Shown in pieces: positions 8,942-17,909 of a DNA stretch of 64,000 nucleotides. Under the pieces are notes generated by a model. That model saw only the letters and a program-made list of their open reading frames with translations, ran no database searches and was not told the origin of the DNA. The DNA lies in assembly GCF_000165505.1 (NCBI RefSeq), contig NC_014633.1, positions 496,001 through 560,000 on the forward strand. The letters are read 5' to 3'. Within the stretch, counting starts at the first letter, position 1. Every line of letters begins with the position of its first letter. This stretch comes from Ilyobacter polytropus DSM 2926. Lineage in GTDB: Bacteria; Fusobacteriota; Fusobacteriia; Fusobacteriales; Fusobacteriaceae. The translations under genes and the position numbers were made by a program.

Positions 8942-9587
8942 AGATGATCCCATGGTGAAGATGATAACAGAAAAATTTGTCTCTTCCACCGGGGAATTCA
9001 AGGTTGAGGCCTCTTTTGGAGACGGAGAGGCGGCCTATGAATATATTTCTAAGGGAAAGGGAGACCTTCTCATCCTAGACATGTACCTTCCAGGAATGGA
9101 CGGCCTCACACTGCTTAAAAACCTGAGAGAAAATGAGATATGGATAGAGACCATATTTGTCACTGCTGCAAGCAACCTAGAAGACATAGAGAAGGCTTCT
9201 CAGTTAGGAGCCCTGGACTATCTTATAAAACCTTTTAATTTTGCCAGGCTCAGAAGCTCCTTTAAAAAATATCTAGATAAAAAGGAAACTACCTACGGGA
9301 AAGAATCCCTAACCCAGGAAGATGTAGATAAGATTTTTTTGGGAGACAAGAAAAATGTGGTTACATGTAAAGGGATACATGAGAGCACCTTAAAAAAAAT
9401 AATATCTATTTTAGAAGAAGACAGGTCAAAAGAATGGTCTACCAAAGAGGTTGCCGAAAAAGTAGATTCTAGTGTGGTGACTGTGAAAAAATATCTAGAT
9501 TATCTCACTGAGACTGGAAAGGTAGAAAGTACACTTCATTACAAGAGTGTAGGAAGGCCCCAGTACAAATATAAACTGAATATATAA
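8919..9587 (+). CDS. CitB/DcuR-type response regulator
   Basis: 222 residues: receiver domain with the phospho-acceptor in LLILDMYLPGMDGL and the conserved Lys in LIKPF, and a C-terminal winged-helix region (WSTKEVAEKVDSSVVTVKKY, then GRPQYKYKL) typical of the CitB/DpiA/DcuR group. The ATG at 8919 is chosen over the in-frame TTG at 8916 because AAAGGAGAT precedes it at normal spacing. Partner of the overlapping kinase; its likely target is the transporter gene 276 bases downstream. Confidence 0.93.
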   Translation: MIKVIIVEDDPMVKMITEKFVSSTGEFKVEASFGDGEAAYEYISKGKGDLLILDMYLPGMDGLTLLKNLRENEIWIETIFVTAASNLEDIEKASQLGALDYLIKPFNFARLRSSFKKYLDKKETTYGKESLTQEDVDKIFLGDKKNVVTCKGIHESTLKKIISILEEDRSKEWSTKEVAEKVDSSVVTVKKYLDYLTETGKVESTLHYKSVGRPQYKYKLNI

Positions 9588-9595
9588 ATTATTAA

Positions 9596-9630
9596 AAAAA
9601 GATTGCTAAAAAAAGTGCAATCTTTTTTTA
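9596..9630 (+). terminator. Terminator after the two-component system
   Basis: Stem GATTGC (9601-9606) with GCAATC (9617-9622), A-rich loop, then seven T. It separates the two-component genes from the transporter, which must then have its own promoter. Confidence 0.85.
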
Positions 9631-9863
9631 TTTTAAAAACCTTTTAATTAGTTTAATATTATTTTTTATTCTGAAAATGAATGGTATAACCTTAATAGGA
9701 ACGAAAAAGTAGCAAAAAGAACAAAAGTTACTGCTTTAAAAAGAAATTTAATCATAAAAAGTTTGGGGGGACTTATATCGATTACAGTGTCTATGAAAAA
9801 GTGGCATGAGAACTAAAAGCACAAAAAATTAATAACAAATAAAATTTTCAAAGGAGGAGAAAT

Positions 9864-11171
9864 ATGCAAAATACAGCTGTTTTAGAAAATGAGCAAAGCA
9901 GTCAGTACAAACTTATGGGGATAGAGATGAAGTATTTTATCCCAATCACAATTGTCGTATTTGTAGCGACATATCTAGGAGTTTTACCTAAGGGGATGCT
10001 CGGAGCATTTCCGTTGATGATGATACTAGGAGCAATTTTAAATGAAATAGGGAATAAAACCCCTATAGTGAAAGACTATTTCGGCGGAGGTCCAATTGTT
10101 ATAATATTTGCCTCAGCAGCACTTATCTCCTATGGTGTCATTCCGGAAAATGGGAAAACTATAATGACCTCATTTATGAAGGGTGAAGGATTCCTTAACT
10201 TCTATATAGCTGCCCTTATTACAGGAAGTATTTTAGGTATGAACAGAAAGCTACTGATTAAAGCGGCTCTTAGATATCTTCCAGTTATAATCGGCGGAGT
10301 GGCTTGTGCCATTTTATTAACAGGTGTTACAGGAGCACTTCTAGGTTACGGATTTAAAAAAGCTGTATTCTACATTGCCATACCAATTATGGGTGGAGGT
10401 ATGGGTGCAGGTGCAGTACCACTAGCTCAAATGTTTGGTCAGGCTATGAGTAAAGACCCTGCAGAACTTCTTTCTGTAATGGTTCCAGCTGTTGCCTTAG
10501 GAAATGCAGTGGCAATAGTTGTAGGTGGAATACTAAGTAAAATCGGAAAGAAAAACAAAAATCTAAGTGGAGACGGAAAACTTCTAAAAGACCAGACCAA
10601 CGATATAGGCGGACAAGAAAAAGAAACAGAACTTAAAATCAGTTTTGAAAATATGGGAAAAGGACTGTTGTTTGCATGTACCTTCTTTATATTCGGAAAA
10701 ATGCTTGCAAAATATATAAATCTGCATCCGTATGCTCTTATGATCTTATCTGTAGCTGCAGTTAAAGGAACAGGACTCATAAAAAGAGAATATGAACAGT
10801 GTGCTTCACAATGGTTTCAGTTTATAATGAAGAACTTTACTCCTGCTTTACTTGTAGGTATAGGGGTGGCATATACAAGTCTTGATGCAGTTATAAAAGC
10901 ATTCAGCCCTACTTATATACTACTTGTGTTTACAACAATAATAGGAGCAGTTATCGGTACAGCGATTATAGGACACTTATTGGGATTCTATATGATAGAA
11001 GGATCTATCACTGCTGGTCTTTGTATGGCAAACATGGGTGGTACAGGAGATGTGGCGGTACTTTCTGCTTCAGACAGAATGGAACTTATGCCATTTGCTC
11101 AGATATCATCAAGAATCGGTGGAGCCTTTATGCTCATTCTCACGTCGGCACTGCTGAAATTCTTCTTATAA
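9864..11171 (+). CDS. 2-hydroxycarboxylate transporter family (CitS/MaeP-like)
   Basis: 435-residue membrane protein of the 2HCT family, sodium- or proton-coupled carriers for citrate, malate or lactate. The two family-defining glycine motifs are visible: GGGMGAGAVPLAQMF in the first half and MGGTGDVAVLSASDRMELMPFAQISSRIGG near the C-terminus (given here as its parts). Multiple hydrophobic helices; a charged cytoplasmic loop of about 45 residues lies in the middle. Strong ribosome binding site (aaaggaggag). The CitA/CitB-like genes immediately upstream probably control it. Citrate versus malate cannot be decided. Confidence 0.92.
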   Translation: MQNTAVLENEQSSQYKLMGIEMKYFIPITIVVFVATYLGVLPKGMLGAFPLMMILGAILNEIGNKTPIVKDYFGGGPIVIIFASAALISYGVIPENGKTIMTSFMKGEGFLNFYIAALITGSILGMNRKLLIKAALRYLPVIIGGVACAILLTGVTGALLGYGFKKAVFYIAIPIMGGGMGAGAVPLAQMFGQAMSKDPAELLSVMVPAVALGNAVAIVVGGILSKIGKKNKNLSGDGKLLKDQTNDIGGQEKETELKISFENMGKGLLFACTFFIFGKMLAKYINLHPYALMILSVAAVKGTGLIKREYEQCASQWFQFIMKNFTPALLVGIGVAYTSLDAVIKAFSPTYILLVFTTIIGAVIGTAIIGHLLGFYMIEGSITAGLCMANMGGTGDVAVLSASDRMELMPFAQISSRIGGAFMLILTSALLKFFL

Positions 11172-11220
11172 AAAAAGGAAGGCCCTATACCTTGACGTAT
11201 ACATTTTTGAGGTGGTGTAG

Positions 11221-11463
11221 ATGTCAAAAATTGATTATTTGAGGCATGAGATGGAAAAAAAGGGTTACCATATAACAGAAAGGATCTCAGCTTCAGGTGA
11301 AATTTCTATCCGAGAAGGAAGAGGCGGACATATAATAATGGAGATAGAAAATATTGACCGGGATAAGATAAAAATCCTGTTAAATAATCTTCAATGCAGA
11401 ACAATGATCAGAGTCAAAGATGACGGTAAAATCCAATTTATAATAAAAATGAGCAGTGTCTAA
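11221..11463 (+). CDS. Small protein of unknown function following the 2HCT carrier
   Basis: 80 residues, not recognised. Preceded by a usable ribosome binding site (gaggtggtg) and followed by a terminator whose stem begins at its last codons, so it is very likely a real gene and the last one of the transporter transcript (49-base gap). Mixed alpha/beta composition with no transmembrane segment, signal peptide or cysteine cluster except Cys59. The ISIREGRGGHIIMEIENID segment looks beta-rich. A carrier-associated regulatory or metabolic accessory is possible, but nothing in the sequence shows it. Confidence 0.7.
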   Translation: MSKIDYLRHEMEKKGYHITERISASGEISIREGRGGHIIMEIENIDRDKIKILLNNLQCRTMIRVKDDGKIQFIIKMSSV

Positions 11464-11480
11464 AATGGCACTGCTTTTTT
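11452..11480 (+). terminator. Terminator after the small protein
   Basis: AGCAGTG (11452-11458) pairs with CACTGCT (11469-11475), followed by six T. The 5' arm overlaps the end of the coding sequence. Confidence 0.88.
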
Positions 11481-11528
11481 ACTGGGCGATAAAAAAGAGA
11501 GGGTTTGTACTAAATCGTAGTTATGTGC

Positions 11529-11557
11529 TTGACTAACTATAAAAACTTAAGTATAAC
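11529..11557 (+). promoter_or_regulatory. Promoter for the GGDEF-EAL gene
   Basis: TTGACT (11529-11534), 17-base spacer, TATAAC (11552-11557). This leaves an untranslated leader of about 115 bases. No c-di-GMP riboswitch core was recognised in it. Confidence 0.65.
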
Positions 11558-11677
11558 TATATTATTATTTTAAGATACAGCATGGTTAGAAACCAATTGG
11601 AGTTGTTTTTATCATTGACTTCTTGGGATGTTCTTACTTAACTAAACTACTCGTGGGCAGGATACTTGGAGGGTCAA

Positions 11678-14438
11678 ATGAAATCAAAAAAACAAAAGTC
11701 AAAAAAAATATTGAGAGAAATCAGCAAGCAAATAGTTATAATTTCTTTGCCGATTTTAATCATTTCCAGTCTTTTACTCGGATCAATTTATCGTTATGAA
11801 ATAAAAAGATCTACATCAAATCTGATAGGAAATCTTTCAGGAAAAACTGATGTATTTGAAGATACAGTACAATATCTTTTTGAAGAGACCTTCAGAGACA
11901 TATACATTATAAAAAATTCCAATGAGTTTCAAAATTATGTAAAAAATCAAAACTTTGAAAATAAACTAGAGGTTCAGCACCTTTTTGAAAGGTATATGTT
12001 GAATAAAGAAGATTATCTCCAGGTGAGATTTATAAATCCAAAAGGAGATGAAGTTATCAGAGTAGAAAGAGAAACAGACAGTGGTATTATTGTAAATATT
12101 GCAGACGATGAGCTTCAGTCCAAAAAAAAAGCGTTATTATTTTGGAAATACAATGAGTATAGGGGGATCGGATATATATGTTTCAAATCTTGATCTCAAT
12201 ATCGAACATAAAAAGATAGAAATGCCACATCTTCCTGTAATGAGATTTTCCTCACCTGTGGAAAACAACAAAGGAAAAACCATAGGTATTCTGATAATCA
12301 ATTTTAAGGGATTCAAATTTTTGGATACATTTAGAAATTATCTGAAAATAAATAACCCATTGATCCAAATATCCCTCACTGACAGCAACGGATATTACCT
12401 ATACAACAAGGATGAAAGCAAAAATTTTGGATTTATGTTTGAAGGTGAGGCCAAGAACTACAGACTAGAAAATGAGTCTCCTAAACTCTGGGAAATGATA
12501 AACTCTTCTTCTGAGAAAAACTTTGAGACAAAAGATAAAGTTTTATATTTTAAAAAAATAGACCCTGAATTTAAAGGACATATATATTTTGATAATGAAA
12601 ATTTCTACTGGAATGTGGTGGCCTCTCTTAAAAAAGAAGATCTGCCAAAGCTTTATCCCGATATATTTATATTTAAGAAAAATATAAAACTATATATATT
12701 ATTGGGGATACTGGCTTTGTCAGCAACTATAATCACACTCCTTCATCTAAAAAAAAGGGAGAGTAATCAGCTTTATATGGCAGAGCTTATACTAGGTTAT
12801 GTAGATGAGGCAGTGCTGATAACGGATTCTGCAGGTAATATCCTGGATTTTAATGATGAATTTCTCAATTTTACAGATTTGGATAAAGACGAGATTCTAA
12901 AGTCAGACACAAGCTTATTTGAGCTAAATGTAACTCACCCTGAAATTTATGATGATATAAAGAAAGAAATGAACAAGGGTAAAAAATGGGCAGGGGAACT
13001 CTGGCTCAAGAAAAAAGATAATTCCAAATATCCGGCTATTCTCACTATAAATAATGTGGCAAATCCAAAAAATAAAAATACAGAGCATTACGTATGTGTG
13101 ATAAAAGATCTGACCAGCGAAAAGCAAAGGGAAGCAGAGATAGAATACTTACTAACTCATCATTCAAAGACAAAACTACCAAATGAAAATCTAATGAGGC
13201 AGCTTATAGATGAAGAGATAAAAAATAACAGTGGTTTTAGCCTAATATATATAAAACTTAAAAATTATAATGATTTGGAGATAAAATACACTGATGAATT
13301 TTTGAATCTTATTTATGAAAATATAATCGGGAAAATAGAATCAATTGTCAGTGAAAAGGAAAACATAGCTCATTTATCAACAGATACCTTTATAGCTATA
13401 TGCAAGACCTCTACAAATAAACTTCTTCTCAACAAATCCATGATTGAACTTTTTAAGGGGCTGAAATCAAGCATCACTATAAAAGATATCAGTGTTCACT
13501 TAGAATTTGAAATGGGCTCGGTGATATTCCCGGAACATGGTGATTCCTCTAGAGAACTGCTGAAAAAGGCTCTGTTTTCAATAAGAGCACTTAAATTTCA
13601 TCCAGAGCGTAACTATATAATCTATCACAATAATATCGAAAAAAGTGTGAGAAGGGAGCTTGAGATAGAGGAAAACATAGTTTCAGCAATTGAAAACAAT
13701 GAATTTCAAGTTTACTTTCAGCCTCAGATTGACAGCAACACTGAAACAATAAACGGATTGGAGGCACTGATACGATGGAATAACACGACCTTGGGAAATG
13801 TTTCTCCTATGGAGTTCATACCTCTTGCTGAAGAAAAGGGTATAATAAATAAAATAGATATGTGGGTAGTAGAAGAGGTTGCCAGGCTTACTAAAAAACT
13901 TGGCCTTCACGAACAAAAGGGGATAAAAATTTCCATAAACTTATCTGCTAATGATTTTAAAAATGATTTTCTTGTTGAAGATGTAGTAGCCATACTAGAT
14001 TTCCACGGACTTGATCATAATCAATTTGAAGTTGAACTTACTGAAGGGACGCTGATAAGTGATCATGAATATGTCAGTACAAAATTGGAAGAATTTAAAA
14101 GTTATGGTATAACTGTTGCCATAGATGATTTTGGAACAGGCTTTTCTTCTATGAGTTATCTGAAGAAACTAAATTTTGATAAACTAAAGATAGACAGGTC
14201 GTTTATAAAGGATTACCCAAAAATGGACAACGGCTCTATAGCTGAGGTCATAAGCTACTTGGCTCAGAAACTGAAAGTAAATCTCATTGCCGAAGGTGTA
14301 GAGACTGTAGAGCAACTTAAGTATCTTCAGAGTATAGGGTGTGTCAATATACAAGGGTATTACTATAGTAAGCCTTTATCAGAAAAGGAACTTAAAATTT
14401 ATTTAAAAGAACATTTTGAAAAAAAGAGGTTATCCTGA
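11678..14438 (+). CDS. Cache-PAS-degenerate GGDEF-EAL protein, frame broken at an A9 tract
   Basis: One gene read in two frames. The first 148 residues (transmembrane segment near 20-42 and the start of a periplasmic cache sensor) stop making family sense after QSKKK; the sense continues one frame over as KRYYFG...DIYVSNLDLNIEHKKIEMP. Removing one A from the A9 run at 12122-12130 restores a continuous protein of about 919 residues: cache sensor, second transmembrane segment near 335-358, PAS, GGDEF-like domain with the signature degraded to LSTDTF, and an EAL domain with GLEALIRW, AIDDFGTGFSS, KIDRSFI and IAEGVET intact. The output is therefore predicted to be c-di-GMP hydrolysis. The start is the ATG at 11678 with GGAGGG just before it. 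As sequenced, only transcript slippage or an internal start would give EAL protein. Confidence 0.85.
12122..12130 (+). other. A9 homopolymer at the frameshift
   Basis: Nine consecutive A. Upstream homology is in one frame (ADDELQSKKK) and downstream homology in another (KKKRYYFG); eight A would fuse them. It may be a phase-variable tract, a slippage site or a base-calling error. Confidence 0.9.
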
Positions 14439-14500
14439 GAAACTTTAGAAAGATGTTAATAGAAAAAGCTGATCTAAAAAAATAATAAATGAGGTATGAT

Positions 14501-16141
14501 ATGGAAAAAATATATGATCTTATAATATTAGGCGGAGGCCCTGCCGGTCTTTCGTCGGGACTATATGCAGGGAGAGCCAGACTAGATACTGTTATAATTG
14601 AAAAGGGTATTGCCGGAGGACAGGCTGCTACCACTTCTGATATTGATAATTATCCAGGTGTGAAAAATGCCAAAGGGCCTGAAATTTCTGATGTAATGAG
14701 AAATCAGGCAGAGGACTTTGGTACGGAGTTTATAACCGGAGATATATTAGAAGTGGATTTTTCTCAAGAGATAAAAAAAGTAAAAACAAGCAGCGGAGAG
14801 TATAGGGGAAGAGCAGTGATAATATCCACCGGAGCCAGACCAAAAAAATTAGGCTTTCCAGGGGAAGAAAAATATACAGGAAGAGGAGTTGCTTACTGTG
14901 CAACATGTGACGGAGAATTTTTCACAGACTTAGAAGTATTTGTTATAGGGGCAGGTTATGCAGCTGCTGAGGAAGCTATATATCTCACTAGATTTGCAAA
15001 AAAAGTTACTGTTATTGCCAGAGAGCCTGAATTTACCTGTGCAAAAGCTATAGCCGAAAGGGTTTTGGAAAACAATAAAATAGAGGTTATATTTAACACT
15101 GAAATAATAGAAGCTTCTGGCGACGAGATGGTAAATTACGCCAAGTTTAGAAATAACGTCACAAAAGAAACCTGGGAATATAAGTCTGGGGAAAATTTTG
15201 GTATATTTGTTTTTATAGGATATGAACCTATCACAGAAAAATTTAATGGTCATGTAAAGATGGACGATAAGGGATATATCCCTACAGATGAAACTATGAA
15301 AACAGATATAGAGGGAGTCTATGCAGCTGGAGATCTTCGGCCAAAAATGCTTAGACAGGTAGTTACGGCTGTTGCTGACGGGGCCATAGCAGCTACAGCA
15401 GCAGAAAGATATGTTTCGGAACTTAAAAGAAAATCCGGTGAATCTCAGGATGAAAAATCCAAGCCAAAGGCCCAGGTTGAAAAAGAAGCAGTGAAAAATA
15501 AAAAACTCGGCTTTTTAAAAGGTGAAATAGCTTATCAGTTGAGAGAAGTATTTGAAAAAATGGAAAAAGAAGTAATTTTTGTTACTATTGTGGATGAAAG
15601 TGTAAAAAAATCATTGGAGCTAAAGGAAGTTCTTGAAGAAATAGTCCAATTGGGTGATAAACTGGAACTTGAGGTTTATAAAAAAGGAGAAAATCCTGAG
15701 ATAGAGGAAAAAATAAATGCAGATAAATATCCTGTAGTTGCCCTGCTAGATAGCGAGGGGAGGTATAGGGGTGTTAAATTCCATGGTATTCCTGGAGGGC
15801 ACGAACTCAATTCATTTGTTATGGCAGTTTATAACTTAGCAGGTCCAGGACAGGTTATTAGTGTGGATATTTTAGAAAAAATAAAAGAGATAGACCAAAA
15901 GGTAAATATAAAGGTGGGGGTATCCCTTACCTGTCATCACTGCCCAGATGCAGTTATAGCTGCTCAGAGGCTGGCCATTGAAAATGAGAATATAGAGGCT
16001 GAGATGATAGATGTTCTGCAGTTTGCAGATATCCGATCAAAATATAACATAATGAGTGTTCCGGCCATAATTATAAATGACAGTGAAGTGACCTTTGGTG
16101 CAAAAAAAATAGATGAAATACTCCAAATGCTTAAGAAATAA
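14501..16141 (+). CDS. Thioredoxin reductase/AhpF-homolog flavoprotein with C-terminal thioredoxin-fold domains
   Basis: 546 residues. The N-terminal 310 are a thioredoxin-reductase module: FAD motif LGGGPAGLSSGLYAGRA, redox-active CATC in AYCATCDGEFF, NAD(P)H motif VIGAGYAAAEEA, and AAGDLR. After a charged linker comes a region resembling the double thioredoxin-fold domain of AhpF, with the dithiol CHHC in LTCHHCPDAVIAAQ. That domain is N-terminal in E. coli AhpF and C-terminal here, as in the described AhpF-homolog family. It likely passes electrons to the AhpC encoded 143 bases downstream. The ATG at 14501 is chosen because the earlier ATG at 14489 overlaps the ribosome binding site gaggt. 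Confidence 0.9.
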   Translation: MEKIYDLIILGGGPAGLSSGLYAGRARLDTVIIEKGIAGGQAATTSDIDNYPGVKNAKGPEISDVMRNQAEDFGTEFITGDILEVDFSQEIKKVKTSSGEYRGRAVIISTGARPKKLGFPGEEKYTGRGVAYCATCDGEFFTDLEVFVIGAGYAAAEEAIYLTRFAKKVTVIAREPEFTCAKAIAERVLENNKIEVIFNTEIIEASGDEMVNYAKFRNNVTKETWEYKSGENFGIFVFIGYEPITEKFNGHVKMDDKGYIPTDETMKTDIEGVYAAGDLRPKMLRQVVTAVADGAIAATAAERYVSELKRKSGESQDEKSKPKAQVEKEAVKNKKLGFLKGEIAYQLREVFEKMEKEVIFVTIVDESVKKSLELKEVLEEIVQLGDKLELEVYKKGENPEIEEKINADKYPVVALLDSEGRYRGVKFHGIPGGHELNSFVMAVYNLAGPGQVISVDILEKIKEIDQKVNIKVGVSLTCHHCPDAVIAAQRLAIENENIEAEMIDVLQFADIRSKYNIMSVPAIIINDSEVTFGAKKIDEILQMLKK

Positions 16142-16157
16142 AGGAAGTAAAAAAAAT

Positions 16158-16191
16158 CAGAGCCAGTTCCTATTTAAAGGAGCTGGTTTTT
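16158..16191 (+). terminator. Terminator between the AhpF homolog and ahpC
   Basis: CCAGTTCC (16163-16170) pairs with GGAGCTGG (16179-16186), one wobble, then a T run. ahpC has its own promoter just after it. Confidence 0.8.
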
Positions 16192-16205
16192 GAATTTCAA
16201 CTTTC

Positions 16206-16234
16206 TTGACAAAGTAAGTAAAGAAATGTATAAT
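16206..16234 (+). promoter_or_regulatory. Strong promoter of ahpC
   Basis: Consensus TTGACA (16206-16211), 17-base spacer, consensus TATAAT (16229-16234). No convincing PerR box was seen, though the region just downstream is very AT-rich. Confidence 0.85.
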
Positions 16235-16284
16235 TCATTTAGTTATTATTACAAAAATGAAAACAATGAAAAGGAGGTTTCATT

Positions 16285-16848
16285 ATGTCACTGATAGGCA
16301 AAAAGATAGAAGATTTTAAAGTCCAGGCTTTTCACGATGGTAAATTTAAAGAGATAAGCGATCAGGTATTAAAAGGACAATGGTCGGTGTTTTTCTTTTA
16401 TCCTGCAGATTTTACATTTGTATGCCCTACTGAATTAGGAGACCTTGCAGATAATTATGAAAAATTCAGAGAACTGGGAGCAGAGCTATATTCTGTATCA
16501 ACAGACACCCATTTTGTGCATAAGGCCTGGCATGATGCTTCGGATACTATAAAAAAAATTAAGTTTCCTATGCTTTCTGACCCTACAGGGGCTCTTTCTA
16601 GACAGTTTGGTGTCATGATAGAAGATGCCGGTCTGGCTTTAAGGGGTACATTTATAGTCAATCCAGAGAGAGAGATAAAGGCATATGAAGTCCATGATCT
16701 AGGAATAGGAAGAGATGCTGATGAGTTGTTGAGAAAGGTTCAGGCAGCTCAGTTTGTAGCGGCTCATGGTGATCAGGTTTGTCCTGCAAAATGGAAACCT
16801 GGAGAAGAAACTCTGAAACCAAACTTAGACCTCATAGGAAAACTTTAA
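16285..16848 (+). CDS. ahpC: Alkyl hydroperoxide reductase C (2-Cys peroxiredoxin)
   Basis: 187-residue typical 2-Cys peroxiredoxin that reduces hydrogen peroxide and organic hydroperoxides. Peroxidatic Cys in FTFVCPTELGD (near residue 47) and resolving Cys in GDQVCPAKWKPG near the C-terminus. Length and motifs match AhpC. Strong ribosome binding site (aaaaggagg), its own consensus promoter, and the likely reductase (AhpF homolog) encoded just upstream. A convergent DJ-1/PfpI gene shares its palindromic terminator. Such a pair gives an anaerobe peroxide defence. Confidence 0.96.
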   Translation: MSLIGKKIEDFKVQAFHDGKFKEISDQVLKGQWSVFFFYPADFTFVCPTELGDLADNYEKFRELGAELYSVSTDTHFVHKAWHDASDTIKKIKFPMLSDPTGALSRQFGVMIEDAGLALRGTFIVNPEREIKAYEVHDLGIGRDADELLRKVQAAQFVAAHGDQVCPAKWKPGEETLKPNLDLIGKL

Positions 16849-16850
16849 TA

Positions 16851-16880
16851 AAATATAGGCTCCCTAGGGAGCCTATATTT
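16851..16880. terminator. Bidirectional terminator, perfect 30-base palindrome
   Basis: Every base of 16851-16880 is matched by its reverse complement around the central CCTAGG, with A and T runs on the two sides. It ends both ahpC (plus) and the DJ-1/PfpI gene (minus), whose stop codon begins at its last base. Confidence 0.9.
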
Positions 16881-17431
16881 TATATTATAGTCATCTTCTT
16901 TTTTACCTCTTCTACCTTTTCTGGCCCCACCAAAACCTCTGCAAGCTTCAGTCCAAAATCTATGCCTAAACCTGCACCACTTGCAGTAACAAGATTTCCA
17001 TCTAGAATAACTTTTTCGTTTCCCAAGATACCGTCTTTTATAAGATCCTTAACTCCGTAATGACATATAATTTTCTTTCCTTTTAGCAGTCCTGCATTCT
17101 CTAAAACTGATGGTGCTGCGCAGATAGCACCTAAAAATTTTTCAGAAGAATTTAAATATTCTTTTGAAAGCTCAATGACTTTAGAAGATTTACCTAAGTT
17201 TTCATATCCAGGAGATCCTCCTGGAAGTATGAGCATATCTCCGTCTAAATAATCTTCAGAAGAAAGGAGTTTATCGGCTTCTACAGGTATATTCTGTGAT
17301 GAGACAACTCTTTTTGAATCACCTACAGAAAGGGTGACAACCTCTATACCGCATCTCCTCAGGACATCTACAGGTGCAAGGGCCTCTATAGTTTCAAAAC
17401 CTTCAGCAAGTAAAAGATAAACTTTTTTCAT
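16880..17431 (-). CDS. DJ-1/PfpI family protein
   Basis: 183 residues of the DJ-1/YajL/PfpI superfamily. Family landmarks are the N-terminal Glu in LAEGFETIEALAP, the nucleophile-elbow Cys in LGAICAAPSVLENAGLLKGK, and the later ICHYG. Members act as glyoxalases, chaperones or proposed deglycases; which applies is not decidable here. The ATG at 17431 is chosen: it has aaggagg nine bases upstream, and the 23 residues before it in the open frame are not protein-like. The convergent neighbour is ahpC, which fits an oxidative or carbonyl stress role. Confidence 0.88.
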   Translation of the reverse strand: MKKVYLLLAEGFETIEALAPVDVLRRCGIEVVTLSVGDSKRVVSSQNIPVEADKLLSSEDYLDGDMLILPGGSPGYENLGKSSKVIELSKEYLNSSEKFLGAICAAPSVLENAGLLKGKKIICHYGVKDLIKDGILGNEKVILDGNLVTASGAGLGIDFGLKLAEVLVGPEKVEEVKKKMTII

Positions 17432-17603
17432 GTTGGATTCCTCCTTAAATTTCATCATATATTTATATTTTACTATACTGAACCTTATACCGCCACTCAC
17501 TTATTTTGAAAAGTTAAAACATAAAAAAAGAAAAAAGTGTTTAATTTTGTCTATATTTTATTGGGATCATCTATATGTAAAAAAATAATATATAAAAAAA
17601 ACG

Positions 17604-17632
17604 TTGAAAAAATACCCGTAGAATGGTACTAT
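17604..17632 (+). promoter_or_regulatory. Promoter of the aromatic (aro) operon
   Basis: TTGAAA (17604-17609), 17-base spacer, TACTAT (17627-17632). The start point would be near 17639, giving a leader of about 270 bases before aroF. Confidence 0.65.
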
Positions 17633-17680
17633 TACTTTAATTTAAAACTTCTTATTATCGAAAAGGGACAGGTGGTCTTC

Positions 17681-17734
17681 ATGGCAAGTCAAAATTTAAC
17701 GAACTGGTATTTTTATTATTATTTTAGAAATTAG
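17681..17734 (+). CDS. Aromatic leader peptide of the aro operon
   Basis: 17-residue reading frame MASQNLTNWYFYYYFRN with AGGTGG five bases before the ATG. Codons 17705-17725 are seven aromatic codons in a row: one Trp, four Tyr, two Phe. It sits between a promoter and a terminator ahead of an operon making all three aromatic amino acids. This is the layout of ribosome-mediated attenuation, where shortage of a charged tRNA stalls the ribosome and lets transcription continue. It is expected to respond to Trp, Tyr and Phe tRNAs together. Confidence 0.85.
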   Translation: MASQNLTNWYFYYYFRN

Positions 17735-17807
17735 GATTTGTAGTTGGTGTATATGCCAGAACAAATCCATTTTGTATTATAAAATATAAAATAAAAATTG
17801 GATTTGT
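17734..17807 (+). promoter_or_regulatory. Mutually exclusive hairpin arms in the aro leader
   Basis: GGATTTGT (17734-17741, starting in the leader stop codon), ACAAATCC (17761-17768) and TGGATTTGT (17799-17807). The middle arm can pair with either outer arm but not both, so ribosome position on the leader peptide can select the fold. Confidence 0.7.
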
Positions 17808-17835
17808 ATCAGGGCGGTAATAAAAGGAGAAACAT

Positions 17836-17870
17836 AAACCCCATAGGTGCAAACCTGTGGGGTTTTTTTT
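17836..17870 (+). terminator. Attenuator terminator of the aro operon
   Basis: 13-base stem (17836-17848 with 17853-17865, one wobble) closed by a GCAA tetraloop, followed by eight T. It stands about 40 bases before the aroF start, so it must be read through for operon expression. Confidence 0.9.
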
Positions 17871-17909
17871 ATCTATAAAATTTTAAAAAAATTCAAGGGG
17901 GAAAATAGC

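Noticed and set aside
16200-16284. Possible PerR operator before ahpC
   Set aside because: AT-rich sequence only; no convincing match to the PerR inverted repeat.
17805-17830. AGGGCGGTAATA resembling a T-box conserved element
   Set aside because: The rest of the T-box (specifier stem, full AGGGTGGNACCGCG) is absent, and a leader peptide explains the region better.
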